DNA of 44,084 nt, taken from assembly GCA_040754625.1 (NCBI GenBank), contig JBFMCF010000093.1, positions 1 to 44,084 on the forward strand. The letters run 5' to 3'. The position numbers and the translations under genes are program-made. The notes under the pieces are model-generated. The model saw only the letters and a list, made by a program, of their open reading frames with translations. It was not told where the DNA came from and did no database searches. This document shows, in pieces, positions 1 to 8,749 of this stretch; positions within the stretch are counted from its first letter, which is position 1; each line of letters starts with the position of its first letter. This stretch comes from a bacterium. Lineage in GTDB: Bacteria > JACRDZ01 > JAQUKH01.

Positions 1-1
1 T

Positions 2-130
2 CTTAGCTCGCTTAATAAAACTCCGAATTCACGAAGTTTTATTGCTCGGTATAATTTACAATATTCATCGAGGCCTCCAACTCGGCCTCTTGATTTATTT
101 CTATTTGAGGATTTCAACAGAACCAAATGA
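2..130 (+). other. Open frame running into ftsX, not recognised
   Basis: Frame 2 is open from the window edge to a TGA at 128-130 and overlaps the ftsX start as ATGA. That is the arrangement expected for the end of ftsE. The translated 42 residues do not resemble an FtsE C-terminus, however, and the stretch contains an inverted repeat. It may be the tail of a degenerate or truncated upstream gene, or chance. Confidence 0.2.
14..43. repeat. Inverted repeat upstream of ftsX
   Basis: AATAAAACT at 14-22 pairs with AGTTTTATT at 35-43 around a 12-nt loop. It is AT-rich and has no clear U-tract. Function unknown. Confidence 0.35.
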
Positions 131-915
131 ATATATTTTATTTCATTTGTGAAGCGGTATTAGAGATTGTAAAACGTCCTTTATCTTTTATATTAAGTTT
201 GCTTGTTTTTATAATTCCAATATATTTTTTGGCGGTATCGGTTTTCCTTTACAGGGAAGGCGGGGCAATTTTAAAGCAGGAAAAAGAAAAATGGGGCAAT
301 TTTTTGGTTGAACTTGATAAGAATGCGGATACCCGGTTTTTGGAAGAACAAATAAAAAGTCTTAAAGAGGTAAAAGGCTTAAAAAATACCATGGACATTG
401 AACCGGGGAAAATTATTTTCCAGGTAAGTCTAAACATTAATCTGGATGAGACCTTAAAAATAGAAGAGGCAAAAAGGATGATTTCCGGCCTGGAAGGAGT
501 AAAGTTTGTTAAATACGAGGGTGAGCGAATTGAATACATGGAAGAAAAAAAGTTGATTTTAACAGTTTCGAGTTTATTTTTAGGTATAATATCTTCGATT
601 TTTGTTGTAAAATATATATATTACAGATTTAAGAAAGAATCCCAGTTGAATAGTGTGCGGATTAAAATTCTGGAAGTGGCCGGCGCGGCTCCTTTTTATA
701 CATATGGTATTTTTATCGCAAAAGGGTATTTTGCTGGCTTAATCAGCGGTCTTTTGACTGTTTTGTTTTTAAATATAAGTTTGAAAAATATATTTTTGAA
801 TAATCAATTGCAATTTTTTATTTATCCGTCAACCGTGTTCATAATTATAACCGGGAGTTTATTTTTAATTAGTATAAACTACTATTTGGCTGTAAAAAAA
901 GCAATAGACATCTGA
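127..915 (+). CDS. ftsX: FtsX-like cell-division ABC permease
   Basis: 262-residue inner-membrane protein with the FtsX layout: one N-terminal membrane helix (about residues 15-40), an extracytoplasmic domain (about 45-140), then three more helices (about 143-163, 190-220 and 230-255). In the family, FtsX works with the ATPase FtsE to control septal murein hydrolases. The M23 peptidase at 4341 is a plausible but unproven partner. The start was chosen because ATG 127 overlaps the TGA of an upstream open frame; a GAGG lies about 15 nt upstream. FtsE itself is not recognisable in the 126 bases available. Length is slightly short for the family (usually about 290), and the divergent sequence makes this a family-level call. 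Confidence 0.75.
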   Translation: MNIFYFICEAVLEIVKRPLSFILSLLVFIIPIYFLAVSVFLYREGGAILKQEKEKWGNFLVELDKNADTRFLEEQIKSLKEVKGLKNTMDIEPGKIIFQVSLNINLDETLKIEEAKRMISGLEGVKFVKYEGERIEYMEEKKLILTVSSLFLGIISSIFVVKYIYYRFKKESQLNSVRIKILEVAGAAPFYTYGIFIAKGYFAGLISGLLTVLFLNISLKNIFLNNQLQFFIYPSTVFIIITGSLFLISINYYLAVKKAIDI

Positions 916-949
916 ATATTTAACTCATTTAAACGGAGGTAGGATTCCA

Positions 950-2296
950 ATGAAAAAGAGATTATTTTTTTCGGCCATACTGATATGTTTAATCGCGTTA
1001 AGCCTAAATTTGGCCTTTATTCACGGGGGCGCGGCCACCAAAAATATCTTCCAGGACTTGCGCTTATTTTCCGAAGTCCTCCATATAGTCCAGGGCAATT
1101 ATGTGGAGGAGGTTAAAAGTTCTGACCTGATTTACGGCGCAATCAAAGGGATGCTCTTAACGCTAGACCCTTACAGCCAATATATGCGCCCGGATGATTA
1201 TAAAGAAATGCAGATACATACAAAAGGAAGTTTTGGAGGATTGGGCATTGTGATTGCAATTAAAGATAACTTTTTGACTATTATTTCCCCGATTGAAGGA
1301 ACGCCTGCTTTTCGCGCGGGGCTGCATTCAGGAGACAGGATTATTAAAATTGACGGAGAACCCACTAAGGACCTCACATTGGAGCAGGCTGTTAATAAAA
1401 TGCGGGGCCCAAAGGGGACAAAGGTTTCAATCAGCATCTTACGGGATGGAGAAGATGAACTTATGGAATTTGACTTAATCAGGGATCTTATTAAAATAAA
1501 AAGTATAAAAGCTAAAATGTTTCCTGACGGTATCGGATATATCCGCCTGATTGAATTTAAAGAAAACAGCGGGGAGGAATTAGGAAAGGCGTTGGATAAG
1601 CTGAAGGCGGAAGGTATGAAGTCATTGATTTTGGATTTAAGGCATAATCCCGGCGGGTTATTAAATGTTTCAGTGCAGGTCGCGGATTATTTTATTCCGA
1701 AAGGAGGGCTAGTTGTTTATACAAAAGGCCGGAGTCCGGACCAGACAGTGGAATTTCGTTCGGACAGGGAACCTATCGATAAAAATATTCCTTTAGTGGT
1801 CCTGGTAAATAAGGGCAGTGCGAGCGCTTCAGAAATTGTCGCAGGAGCAATCCAGGACCATCACCGCGGTGTGATTATCGGCGAGAAGACTTTTGGCAAA
1901 GCGTCAGTCCAGACTATTATTCCCCTTTCGGATGACTCAGGGCTACGTTTGACCACCGCGCGTTATTATACCCCAAGCGGCAGAAGTATACACGGTGAAG
2001 GAATAAACCCTGATTTGGTGATTGAGCTTTCTCACGCCGCCCAGATGAATATAGCTGAAAGTTCCCAGAAGAAAGAAAGTGAAGAAGTTTCTGTGCAGCA
2101 GACTAAATGGGAAGAAAAGCACGAAAATCTTACTTTTGAAGAGAAACTTGAAAGTTCGGAAAATGATGAGATAAATGTAAGGAAATTGACTGCATGGGAA
2201 GATGCCTATGGAACGGATGGAAAAGGAAATTTTGATGTTCAGTTGAAATGGGGTGTGGATGTTTTACTGGCACAGGAGGTTTATAGAAGCCTTTAG
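950..2296 (+). CDS. ctpA: S41-family C-terminal processing protease (CtpA/Prc type)
   Basis: 448-residue exported serine protease with an N-terminal signal or anchor helix (about 5-24), a PDZ domain (about 90-165) and the S41 catalytic domain. The Ser-Lys dyad is readable: Ser292 in GSASASEIVAGA and Lys317 in EKTFGKASVQ, 25 residues apart as in Prc and the D1 protease. Family members trim or degrade periplasmic proteins, often to control murein hydrolases, which fits the neighbours ftsX and an M23 peptidase. The C-terminal 90 residues are Lys/Glu-rich and low in complexity. GGAGG at 935-939 precedes ATG 950, and a terminator follows at 2328. Confidence 0.9.
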   Translation: MKKRLFFSAILICLIALSLNLAFIHGGAATKNIFQDLRLFSEVLHIVQGNYVEEVKSSDLIYGAIKGMLLTLDPYSQYMRPDDYKEMQIHTKGSFGGLGIVIAIKDNFLTIISPIEGTPAFRAGLHSGDRIIKIDGEPTKDLTLEQAVNKMRGPKGTKVSISILRDGEDELMEFDLIRDLIKIKSIKAKMFPDGIGYIRLIEFKENSGEELGKALDKLKAEGMKSLILDLRHNPGGLLNVSVQVADYFIPKGGLVVYTKGRSPDQTVEFRSDREPIDKNIPLVVLVNKGSASASEIVAGAIQDHHRGVIIGEKTFGKASVQTIIPLSDDSGLRLTTARYYTPSGRSIHGEGINPDLVIELSHAAQMNIAESSQKKESEEVSVQQTKWEEKHENLTFEEKLESSENDEINVRKLTAWEDAYGTDGKGNFDVQLKWGVDVLLAQEVYRSL

Positions 2297-2327
2297 GAAA
2301 GATCGTGACCATATCTTTTTAAGATTA

Positions 2328-2362
2328 GGGAGCGGGTTTTAATATCCGCTCTCTTTTGTTTG
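2328..2362 (+). terminator. Rho-independent terminator after the CtpA gene
   Basis: The stem GGGAGCGG (2328-2335) pairs with CCGCTCTC (2346-2353), with one G-U pair and a 10-nt AT-rich loop. It is followed by TTTTGTTTGT. It lies between the protease gene and tsaD, so tsaD probably has its own promoter or depends on read-through. Confidence 0.7.
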
Positions 2363-2376
2363 TGATAGGAGAAAAT

Positions 2377-3396
2377 ATGTATATTCTCGGTATTGAAACT
2401 TCCTGTGATGAAACCGCGGCCGCGGTTGTAAATGATAAAAGCGGATTATTGTCAAATATTGTATTTTCTCAGTTAAAAATTCATAAACCTTATGGCGGCG
2501 TGGTTCCCGAGTTCGCGAGCCGTAACCATTTAGCGAAAACAAATATGGTTATTAACCGGGCAATTGAAAAAGCCCGCATAAAACTCACGGACCTGGACGC
2601 GATAGCGGTTACTTATAAACCCGGCCTTGTTGGTTCACTTTTGATAGGTATTTCGACAGCAAAGGCGTTAGCTTATGCTTTGAATATTCCTGTTATCGGA
2701 ATAAACCATCTTTACGGCCATATTTACGCAAATTACATAGACGACAAAAGAAAAAAATTCCCGGGTATTGCCCTGGTTGTTTCCGGGGGGCATACAAGCC
2801 TGTTTCTTTGTTCAAATCATACTAAATTTTCACAGCTTAGCCAGACAAGAGACGATGCTGCCGGTGAGGCTTTCGATAAAGTTTCGAAGATTATGAATTT
2901 AGGTTACCCGGGCGGGCCTTTGATTGAAAAGCTGGCAAAAGAGGGGAATCCATCTGTATTTAAATTTCCTTTCGCAAGGTTTAAAAAAGGAAATAAATTG
3001 GATTTTAGTTTCAGCGGGTTAAAGACGGCGGTATGGTATGAGTATAATAAAAATAAGAACGCGGATAATAACTATTTGCGGAATCTTGCCGCCGGGTTTC
3101 AGCGGTCGGTTATTGAAGTTTTAGTCAGGAATACTTTTGAGGCCGCGAAAGAATGTAAAATTAAAAATATTTTATTGGCAGGCGGTGTGGCGGCAAATTC
3201 TGCTTTACGCAGGTCAATGGAAGACAAAGCAAAAAAGGAAGGATTAAATCTTTATTGTCCCCCTAAAAAATTTTGCACGGATAATGCGGCGATGATTGCA
3301 ACCGCAGGTATATATAAATATAAAAAAGGAATGAAATTCAGATTTGATTTAGAGGCTCTTAGAACCGGGAATGAATTAAATGTTAAAAATAGGTAA
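2377..3396 (+). CDS. tsaD: tRNA N6-threonylcarbamoyladenosine transferase TsaD
   Basis: 339-residue ASKHA-fold protein that transfers threonylcarbamoyl to A37 of ANN-decoding tRNAs, together with TsaB, TsaE and TsaC. Visible motifs are the N-terminal GIETSCDET, the metal-binding NHLYGHIYA, the VSGGHTSL phosphate loop and the C-terminal DNAAMIATAG. ATG 2377 is chosen over the in-frame TTG at 2356 because AGGAGA at 2367-2372 sits just upstream and the conserved MYILGIETS start matches the family. It overlaps dusB by 17 bases, so the two tRNA-modification genes are probably translationally coupled. Confidence 0.95.
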   Translation: MYILGIETSCDETAAAVVNDKSGLLSNIVFSQLKIHKPYGGVVPEFASRNHLAKTNMVINRAIEKARIKLTDLDAIAVTYKPGLVGSLLIGISTAKALAYALNIPVIGINHLYGHIYANYIDDKRKKFPGIALVVSGGHTSLFLCSNHTKFSQLSQTRDDAAGEAFDKVSKIMNLGYPGGPLIEKLAKEGNPSVFKFPFARFKKGNKLDFSFSGLKTAVWYEYNKNKNADNNYLRNLAAGFQRSVIEVLVRNTFEAAKECKIKNILLAGGVAANSALRRSMEDKAKKEGLNLYCPPKKFCTDNAAMIATAGIYKYKKGMKFRFDLEALRTGNELNVKNR

Positions 3397-4363
3397 TCTT
3401 GAATTAAAAAATAATATTATTTTAGCGCCTATGGCCGGATATACCAATTTACCTTTTAGATTGCTTGTAAAAGAAATATCAGGCTGCGGTTTGGTATGTT
3501 CGGAAATGATAAGCAGCGAAGGATTGGTAAGAAAAAATAAGAAAACACAGGACCTCCTGATAAGCGCAAAAGAAGAAAAACCTGTCAGTTTCCAGATATT
3601 CGGAAACAATCCGGATGTGATGGCTGAGGCAGGTATATTTTTAGAGGAAATGGGAGCTGATATTGTTGATTTAAATTTCGGGTGTCCGGAACCCAAAATT
3701 GTGCGCGCAGGAGGCGGGTCAGTTTTATTAAAAAGCCCGCCCCTGCTTTTTTCAATAGTTTCGGCTGTCAGGAAAAAAATCAAAATTCCCCTGACTGTAA
3801 AAATCCGTTCCGGCTGGGACGAAAATAATATTAACGCGGTAATGGTTGCCAAAGGATGTGAAGACTGCGGGGTGGACGGCATTGTAATTCATCCAAGAAC
3901 AAGGAGCCGGTTTTTTTATGGGCATTCTGACTGGCGGGTTATAAAAGATATTAAATCTGAAGTTAAAATTCCTGTAATCGGGAACGGAGATGTTGCAAAA
4001 GTTTCCGATGCGGAGGAAATGGCAGAAAAAACCGGCTGCGACGGAATCATGATTGGCCGCGGCGCGGTAGGCCGGCCGTGGTTTTTGATGCAGATAAACC
4101 ATTATTTAACAACAGGGAAAAAAATAGAAGACCCGGATTTTTGCGAAAAAATAAATATCATGCTCAAACATATTGAATACCTTTGTTATTATAAAAGCAA
4201 AGAAAAAGCTATTTATGAAATGCGCAAGTATATCTCCTTTTATTTTAAGGGAATGTTTCACGCGAAAATATGGCGCAAAGAATTAATGGATATAAAAACA
4301 ATAAACGGTGTCAGGCATTTTTTGGGGCAGATAAAAACATATGAAAAAACTCAATCTGTTTAA
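3380..4363 (+). CDS. dusB: tRNA-dihydrouridine synthase, DusB type
   Basis: 327-residue FMN-dependent TIM-barrel enzyme that reduces uridines in the tRNA D-loop. It shows APMAGYTNLPFR at the N-terminus, NFGCPEPKIV with the catalytic cysteine (about residue 100), the KIRSGWD strand, IHPRTRSRFFYGHSDW, the phosphate-binding PVIGNGDV and IMIGRGAVGRPW. The length is typical. The gene overlaps tsaD upstream by 17 bases and the M23 gene downstream by 23 bases. Subfamily assignment to DusB rather than DusA or DusC is by overall feel. Confidence 0.93.
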   Translation: MLKIGNLELKNNIILAPMAGYTNLPFRLLVKEISGCGLVCSEMISSEGLVRKNKKTQDLLISAKEEKPVSFQIFGNNPDVMAEAGIFLEEMGADIVDLNFGCPEPKIVRAGGGSVLLKSPPLLFSIVSAVRKKIKIPLTVKIRSGWDENNINAVMVAKGCEDCGVDGIVIHPRTRSRFFYGHSDWRVIKDIKSEVKIPVIGNGDVAKVSDAEEMAEKTGCDGIMIGRGAVGRPWFLMQINHYLTTGKKIEDPDFCEKINIMLKHIEYLCYYKSKEKAIYEMRKYISFYFKGMFHAKIWRKELMDIKTINGVRHFLGQIKTYEKTQSV

Positions 4364-5258
4364 CCTGGTTTTCCTTGTATTATTTTTTCAAAAAACCGCG
4401 ATAGGTTTAGATGTTAAATTTTTTAAGGATAAATTTTTGACAGGAAAAACATTAGCGGGATTAGTAAAAGATAAAAACAAGGAAATAAGCGATGTCCAGG
4501 GAAATTTTATGGGTGCCGCGGTTGATTTTTTTCCCGGGGATGATGGAAGGTTTTATTGTATTAAAGGAATTAATATTTACGCGAAAGGCGGAGAATATCC
4601 GTTTCTTCTTAATATTCAGTATAAAAATGGAGAAAAAGAGGCAATTGAATATAAGTTTCTAATTGAAGGCAGAAAAATAGAAAAAAAAGAGGAAATAAAA
4701 ATCCCGGATAAAAAAATAAAGGACATTACGAAAGAAAATTTGGCAAATGAAGATGTATATATAAGCAATATAATAAAACAAGTTACGGAAAAACGTATGT
4801 GGTGGAGTAATTTTATAATGCCTGTTGAGGGTGTCATTACTTCCTCTTTTGATTCTTTCCGTTCCATAAATAACGGTCTCACAAATTTTTTTCATCTGGG
4901 GCTGGATATCGCGTGCCCGGAAGGGACCCAGATCAAAGCTTCAAACTGCGGAGAGGCGGTTTTGACAGAAAAGTTGATTTCACGCGGGAATACGGTTATA
5001 ATTAATCACGGGCAGGGGATTTTCAGTGTATATTATCACCTGTCTAAAGTGGAAGTTAAAGAAAAGGATTTTGTAAAAAAAGGCGATTTAATCGGGTTAG
5101 CCGGGCAAACGGGTATGTCAACAGGCCCGCACCTTCATTTTGGGATTTTTGCCAATAGGACGGCGGTTGACCCTGAAGATTGGCTGCAGGGCAGTATTGA
5201 AAAGTTTATTTTTGATCACGAGACCGCTGGTTTAAAGGAGTCTGAAAATGGCAGATAG
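4341..5258 (+). CDS. Exported M23-family (LytM) peptidase
   Basis: 305 residues with a signal peptide (about 1-22), an N-terminal region of about 130 residues I do not recognise, and a C-terminal LytM domain (about 160-285). The zinc and catalytic motifs are complete: HLGLD, HGQGIFSVYYHLS and GPHLHFGI. Family members cleave peptidoglycan cross-bridges. A complete active site argues for a working hydrolase rather than an EnvC-like degenerate activator. ATG 4341 lies inside the end of dusB, and the end overlaps coaC by 11 bases, so the gene is embedded in a tightly coupled operon. Confidence 0.85.
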   Translation: MKKLNLFNLVFLVLFFQKTAIGLDVKFFKDKFLTGKTLAGLVKDKNKEISDVQGNFMGAAVDFFPGDDGRFYCIKGINIYAKGGEYPFLLNIQYKNGEKEAIEYKFLIEGRKIEKKEEIKIPDKKIKDITKENLANEDVYISNIIKQVTEKRMWWSNFIMPVEGVITSSFDSFRSINNGLTNFFHLGLDIACPEGTQIKASNCGEAVLTEKLISRGNTVIINHGQGIFSVYYHLSKVEVKEKDFVKKGDLIGLAGQTGMSTGPHLHFGIFANRTAVDPEDWLQGSIEKFIFDHETAGLKESENGR

Positions 5259-5805
5259 AAATGTTTTAATAGGAATAACAGGGAGCATTGCGGCTTATAA
5301 AGTTTGTGAGTTAATCAGATTATTGAAGAATAAAGAATTTTCAGTAAAAGTAATTTTGACAAAAGCAGGAGAACAATTTGTCACACCCCTGACTATTGCC
5401 ACTTTAACCGAAGACAGGGTGTACAGGGATTTATTTGCTGATGACATAGGGGCACAGTGTGCTTCGCCCCTGCTGGAACATATCAATCTTTCCGGGTGGG
5501 CGGATATTTGTGTGGTTGCTCCGGCAAGCGCAAATACAATCGCAAAAATTGCCCATGGCATAGCCGATAATCTTTTAACTTCAACTGTGCTTGCTTTACC
5601 CAAAAAAGTCCCTTTAATTATCTGCCCGGCGATGAATGTGAATATGTGGGAGAATAATATACTACAGAAGAATATTTTAATTATTAAAGAAACAGCGGAA
5701 ATTGTAGGCCCGAAAAAAGGACAACTTGCCTGCGGTGTCGAGGGAATGGGAGCAATGGCGGATGTGGAAGATATATTAGCTGCTATATTAAAAAGATTTC
5801 ATTGA
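5248..5805 (+). CDS. coaC: Stand-alone phosphopantothenoylcysteine decarboxylase (CoaC)
   Basis: 185-residue flavoprotein decarboxylating 4'-phosphopantothenoylcysteine in CoA synthesis. Family marks are GITGSIAAYK, the His-containing HINLSGWADICVVAPASANT, PAMNVNMW (the PXMNXXMW clamp) and ACGVEGMGAMAD with the active cysteine. Most bacteria have a fused CoaBC of about 400 residues. Here the protein stops at the domain boundary and no CoaB synthetase domain follows in the window. The stop codon lies inside an inverted repeat (5801-5867), so separation from a downstream CoaB by repeat insertion is possible. Confidence 0.85.
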   Translation: MADRNVLIGITGSIAAYKVCELIRLLKNKEFSVKVILTKAGEQFVTPLTIATLTEDRVYRDLFADDIGAQCASPLLEHINLSGWADICVVAPASANTIAKIAHGIADNLLTSTVLALPKKVPLIICPAMNVNMWENNILQKNILIIKETAEIVGPKKGQLACGVEGMGAMADVEDILAAILKRFH

Positions 5806-5867
5806 CAATTAAACATTGAGCATTGACAATTTTCAATTGTAAATTGTTAATGCTCAATTGTCAATTA
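5801..5867. repeat. Hairpin of AATTGTCAAT words at the coaC stop codon
   Basis: Arms of about 30 bases built from the words ATTGACAATT, GAGCATT and ACAATTT pair imperfectly with TGCTCAATTGTCAAT and neighbouring sequence, with a 7-nt insertion in the left arm. The left arm contains the coaC stop codon. It belongs to a group of word-built hairpins in this window (see 6800, 32599, 39503). Confidence 0.75.
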
Positions 5868-5896
5868 TAAGAAAATGTAAACATATGGAGTATGTG

Positions 5897-6166
5897 ATGG
5901 AAAATAAGGAAAAGCCTTATATAAGCAAAAAAGAGATTATATACCGGCTTGTAATAAGCGGGTTTTTGCTTTTTATAGCCGGTATCGGGTATATCACGCT
6001 TCTTTATTCAAAGGAACTGAAAGGAATTAAAATTATATTGGGGGCTATTTTAAGTTTATGGAGTTTCCGGAGTGAAAAAGTAAAAGGATTTGTTTTAAAT
6101 AAGTGGGTGATGCGCATCGGCGGGATTAGCCTGCTTCTGTCAGGCATTATCAACTATTTCAAATAG
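5897..6166 (+). CDS. Small membrane protein, unknown function
   Basis: 89 residues with two or three hydrophobic segments (about 16-36, 42-53 and 68-87) and charged N-terminal residues. I do not recognise the family. ATG 5897 is preferred because GGAG at 5887-5890 is well spaced; longer in-frame starts run into the repeat at 5801-5867. It lies 11 bases before tmk and is probably co-transcribed with it. Confidence 0.6.
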   Translation: MENKEKPYISKKEIIYRLVISGFLLFIAGIGYITLLYSKELKGIKIILGAILSLWSFRSEKVKGFVLNKWVMRIGGISLLLSGIINYFK

Positions 6167-6177
6167 GCGCGGGAATC

Positions 6178-6822
6178 GTGAATAAAAAAAAAGGTGTTTT
6201 TATCACATTTGAAGGACCTGACGGCGGCGGCAAGAGCACGCATATAAAATTGCTTGCCGGGTATTTAAAAAAATGCGGGTATCCGGTAGTTATAACGCGT
6301 GAACCGGGCGGGACTACTCTGGGTGAGGATATACGCGGCGTGCTTTTAGACCCAAGAGTAAAAAACCTGTCGTTGTGGAGTGAACTTTTTTTGTATCTTT
6401 CATGCCGCAGCCAGATACTGGAAGAGGTGATAAAACCTGCGCTGAATTCAAAAAAGACAGTTCTCTGTGACCGTTTTATGGATGCGACAGCGGCCTACCA
6501 GGGTTTTGGAAGAAAAATAAATATTAAGCTTATTAATAAATTAAATAGATTACTGGTAGGAGAGTTTAAACCGGAGTTGACTGTTCTTATTGATATTGAA
6601 CCGGAATACGGATTAAAAAGAAGCCGTATCCGGAATAATAAAGCCGACCGTATAGAAAAAGAGAAAATTGATTTTCACAGGAGAGTCAGGAAAGGATATT
6701 TAACTATCGCAGGAAAAGAACCCGGGCGGTTTCTGGTTATTAATGGTAACGACTCTTTGGAAAAAAACAGGCGGATTATTCAAAATGCCGCTGAAAAAGT
6801 AATCGTTAAACGTAAAATGTAA
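6178..6822 (+). CDS. tmk: Thymidylate kinase
   Basis: 214-residue P-loop kinase converting dTMP to dTDP. It shows FEGPDGGGKST (Walker A), TREPGGT, the CDRFMDATAAYQG segment and a lid region around RSRIRNNKADRIE. It starts at GTG 6178; a longer start is excluded by the preceding stop. The last residues and the stop codon (6820-6822) lie within the left arm of the inverted repeat at 6800-6892, so the native C-terminus may have been altered by the repeat. It is followed by the clamp-loader gene, a common tmk-holB pairing. Confidence 0.93.
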   Translation: MNKKKGVFITFEGPDGGGKSTHIKLLAGYLKKCGYPVVITREPGGTTLGEDIRGVLLDPRVKNLSLWSELFLYLSCRSQILEEVIKPALNSKKTVLCDRFMDATAAYQGFGRKINIKLINKLNRLLVGEFKPELTVLIDIEPEYGLKRSRIRNNKADRIEKEKIDFHRRVRKGYLTIAGKEPGRFLVINGNDSLEKNRRIIQNAAEKVIVKRKM

Positions 6823-6892
6823 AACGTGAAATGTAAATCGTTAATTGTTTCAATCCTTTGCTATTCACGTTTTACGTATTACGATTTACGTG
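6800..6892. repeat. Hairpin of ACGTAAAACG words at the tmk stop codon
   Basis: GTAAAACGTGAA (6819-6830) is perfectly inverted as TTCACGTTTTAC (6864-6875). Looser matches built from the same words (CGTAAA, ATTTACG) extend the arms on both sides. It contains the tmk stop codon and ends before the RBS of the next gene. Confidence 0.75.
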
Positions 6893-6910
6893 TTAAATTT
6901 GGGAGAAAGA

Positions 6911-7891
6911 ATGTCCTGGGATAATGTGATCGGGCAAAAAAGAGTTATAGAAACATTAAAGAGAACAATCGGCAATAATCGTGTCCCGCAGGCATATCTT
7001 TTTACCGGGCCTGACGGGACCGGCAAGCATCTCGTTGCAAAAGAGCTGGCCAAAGCGTTAAATTGTCAAAAAAACACAGGCAATGCGTGTAATATTTGTT
7101 CTTCATGTTACAAAATAGAAAAGGGCATTCATCCGGATGTCCAGGTTATTTCCCCTTTTGGGAAGAGCGGCGGGATTAGGATAGAACAGATTTATGGCAT
7201 CAGGGAGCGGATTTTTTTGAAACCCCTGGAGGGAAGATATAAATTTTACATTATTGACCAGGCGGAGGGACTGATTAAACCGCAGGAAGCGTCCGGAAAT
7301 GCGCTTTTAAAACTTCTGGAAGAACCGCCGAATGATACAATTTTTGTTTTAATTCCTTCCGAAAGCAAGGCTCTGATTCCGACAATTGTTTCCCGGTGCC
7401 AGAAAATAAAGTTTGATTATCTTTCAATCAGCGAAGTCGAAAGGATTTTACAGGAAAAATTTTTTTATAATAAAGAGGACACGGCGCTGGCGGCCGCATT
7501 TTCTTTCGGCCGGGTTGACAGGGCATTATCTTTCAAAGATGAAAAAACAAAAACAGAACGGGAAGAGGTTTTTAATAATTTAAAAAGCCCTTTTCTGAAA
7601 AATTTTTTGAACTGGGCCAAAGATTTGGGCGCGACACGCGAAAAGGCAATGGATATATTGGATATAATGGTATTTTACCTGCGCGATATTTTGGTTTACA
7701 AGATTACAAACACTAAGGAAATTTTATTAAACCTTGATTATTTTTCAAATATCGAGGCAGAGCAAGAAAACACAATTGAAAGCATTTTAGGCAAAATAAG
7801 TTTAATACAGAAAACCAAACAATTAATCGAACAAAATGTTAATCTTCAGCTGGCATTGGAAGTTATGTTTATGGACATGACAGAAGAATAA
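6911..7891 (+). CDS. holB: DNA polymerase III delta-prime clamp-loader subunit
   Basis: 326-residue AAA+ protein. It has YLFTGPDGTGKH (Walker A-like), a zinc module (Cys in NCQKNTG, then CNICSSC), the GNALLKLLEEPP box and the SRC sensor motif in VSRCQKIKF. It loads the beta clamp as part of the DnaX complex. ATG 6911 is chosen because GGGAGAAAG at 6901-6909 precedes it and MSWDNVIGQ is the usual start. An in-frame extension to 6845 is only repeat sequence. Separation from DnaX rests on length and the tmk-holB-PSP1-metG order. Confidence 0.88.
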   Translation: MSWDNVIGQKRVIETLKRTIGNNRVPQAYLFTGPDGTGKHLVAKELAKALNCQKNTGNACNICSSCYKIEKGIHPDVQVISPFGKSGGIRIEQIYGIRERIFLKPLEGRYKFYIIDQAEGLIKPQEASGNALLKLLEEPPNDTIFVLIPSESKALIPTIVSRCQKIKFDYLSISEVERILQEKFFYNKEDTALAAAFSFGRVDRALSFKDEKTKTEREEVFNNLKSPFLKNFLNWAKDLGATREKAMDILDIMVFYLRDILVYKITNTKEILLNLDYFSNIEAEQENTIESILGKISLIQKTKQLIEQNVNLQLALEVMFMDMTEE

Positions 7892-7947
7892 TAAAACAGG
7901 AAAATTTTTGCAAGGCAAGTTAATCTATGAAAGGGGGAAAAGCTCCG

Positions 7948-8748
7948 GTGAACAAAATGGTAGGGATAAAATTCAAGGATGTATGCCAGGTATATTATTT
8001 CGGTTTGGAAAATATTGAACTCCAGATTGGAGATGATTGCATTGTCCAGACTAAAGATACCATCGATTTTGGCAAGGTGGTTACTGAAGTAAAGACAGTT
8101 TTGGACGCGAATATGAATGATAGGCTTTCAGGAAGGATTATGCGCGCGGCGAATGAGGAGGATTATAAAAAACTTGAGGAAAACAGGAAAAAAGAAAAAG
8201 AGGCGTTTGATACCTGTATTGTAAAAATAAAAGAACATAATTTGCCGATGAAGCTTGTCTCTGTTGTATATACTTTTGATGCCAAGAAGGCGGTTTTTTA
8301 TTTTACATCGGAAGGAAGGGTGGATTTCAGGGAATTAGTAAAAGATTTGGCTCATATATATAAAATAAGAATCGAACTTCGGCAAATCGGGGTCCGGGAT
8401 GAGGCAAGGATGCTTGGCGGGTTTGGCAATTGCGGCAGGGAAGTGTGCTGTGCAACGTTTCTTGGCGATTTTGAACCTGTTTCAATACGCATGGCAAAAA
8501 CCCAGAATATGATATTAAATCCCCAGAAGATATCGGGTATTTGCGGCCGTCTGATGTGCTGCCTCATGTATGAATATGAAATTTATAAAGATCTTTTGAA
8601 AGACCTGCCTAAAGTGGGAAGTAAAATAACCGTTAAAGAAGGACAGGGAAGAATAATCGCAATAGACCCCCTTCGCGGTATTGTCCGGATAAAACTTGAG
8701 AACGAAAACGAGATAGAGGTAAACGCCCAGGAACTGGTTAAAAAATAA
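7948..8748 (+). CDS. PSP1-domain protein (YaaT/RicT type)
   Basis: About 266 residues with the PSP1 C-terminal domain, including the cysteine-rich [13 protein letters not shown] and [14 protein letters not shown]. In Bacillus the relative YaaT/RicT is part of the Y-complex that binds Fe-S clusters and influences RNase Y. The tmk-holB-yaaT-metG order matches that known in Firmicutes and other phyla. GTG 7948 is favoured because a GGGGGA at 7933-7938 serves it; ATG 7927 is the in-frame alternative. It ends one base before metG. Confidence 0.85.
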   Translation: MNKMVGIKFKDVCQVYYFGLENIELQIGDDCIVQTKDTIDFGKVVTEVKTVLDANMNDRLSGRIMRAANEEDYKKLEENRKKEKEAFDTCIVKIKEHNLPMKLVSVVYTFDAKKAVFYFTSEGRVDFRELVKDLAHIYKIRIELRQIGVRDEARMLGGFGNCGREVCCATFLGDFEPVSIRMAKTQNMILNPQKISGICGRLMCCLMYEYEIYKDLLKDLPKVGSKITVKEGQGRIIAIDPLRGIVRIKLENENEIEVNAQELVKK

Positions 8749-8749
8749 T

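Noticed and set aside
71-90. GAGGCC/GGCCTC pair before ftsX as a terminator
   Set aside because: Six-base arms with an eight-base loop and no T-run; too weak to call.
6845-6910. Longer N-terminus for the clamp-loader gene
   Set aside because: The extra 22 codons are the right arm of an inverted repeat, and a good RBS serves ATG 6911.
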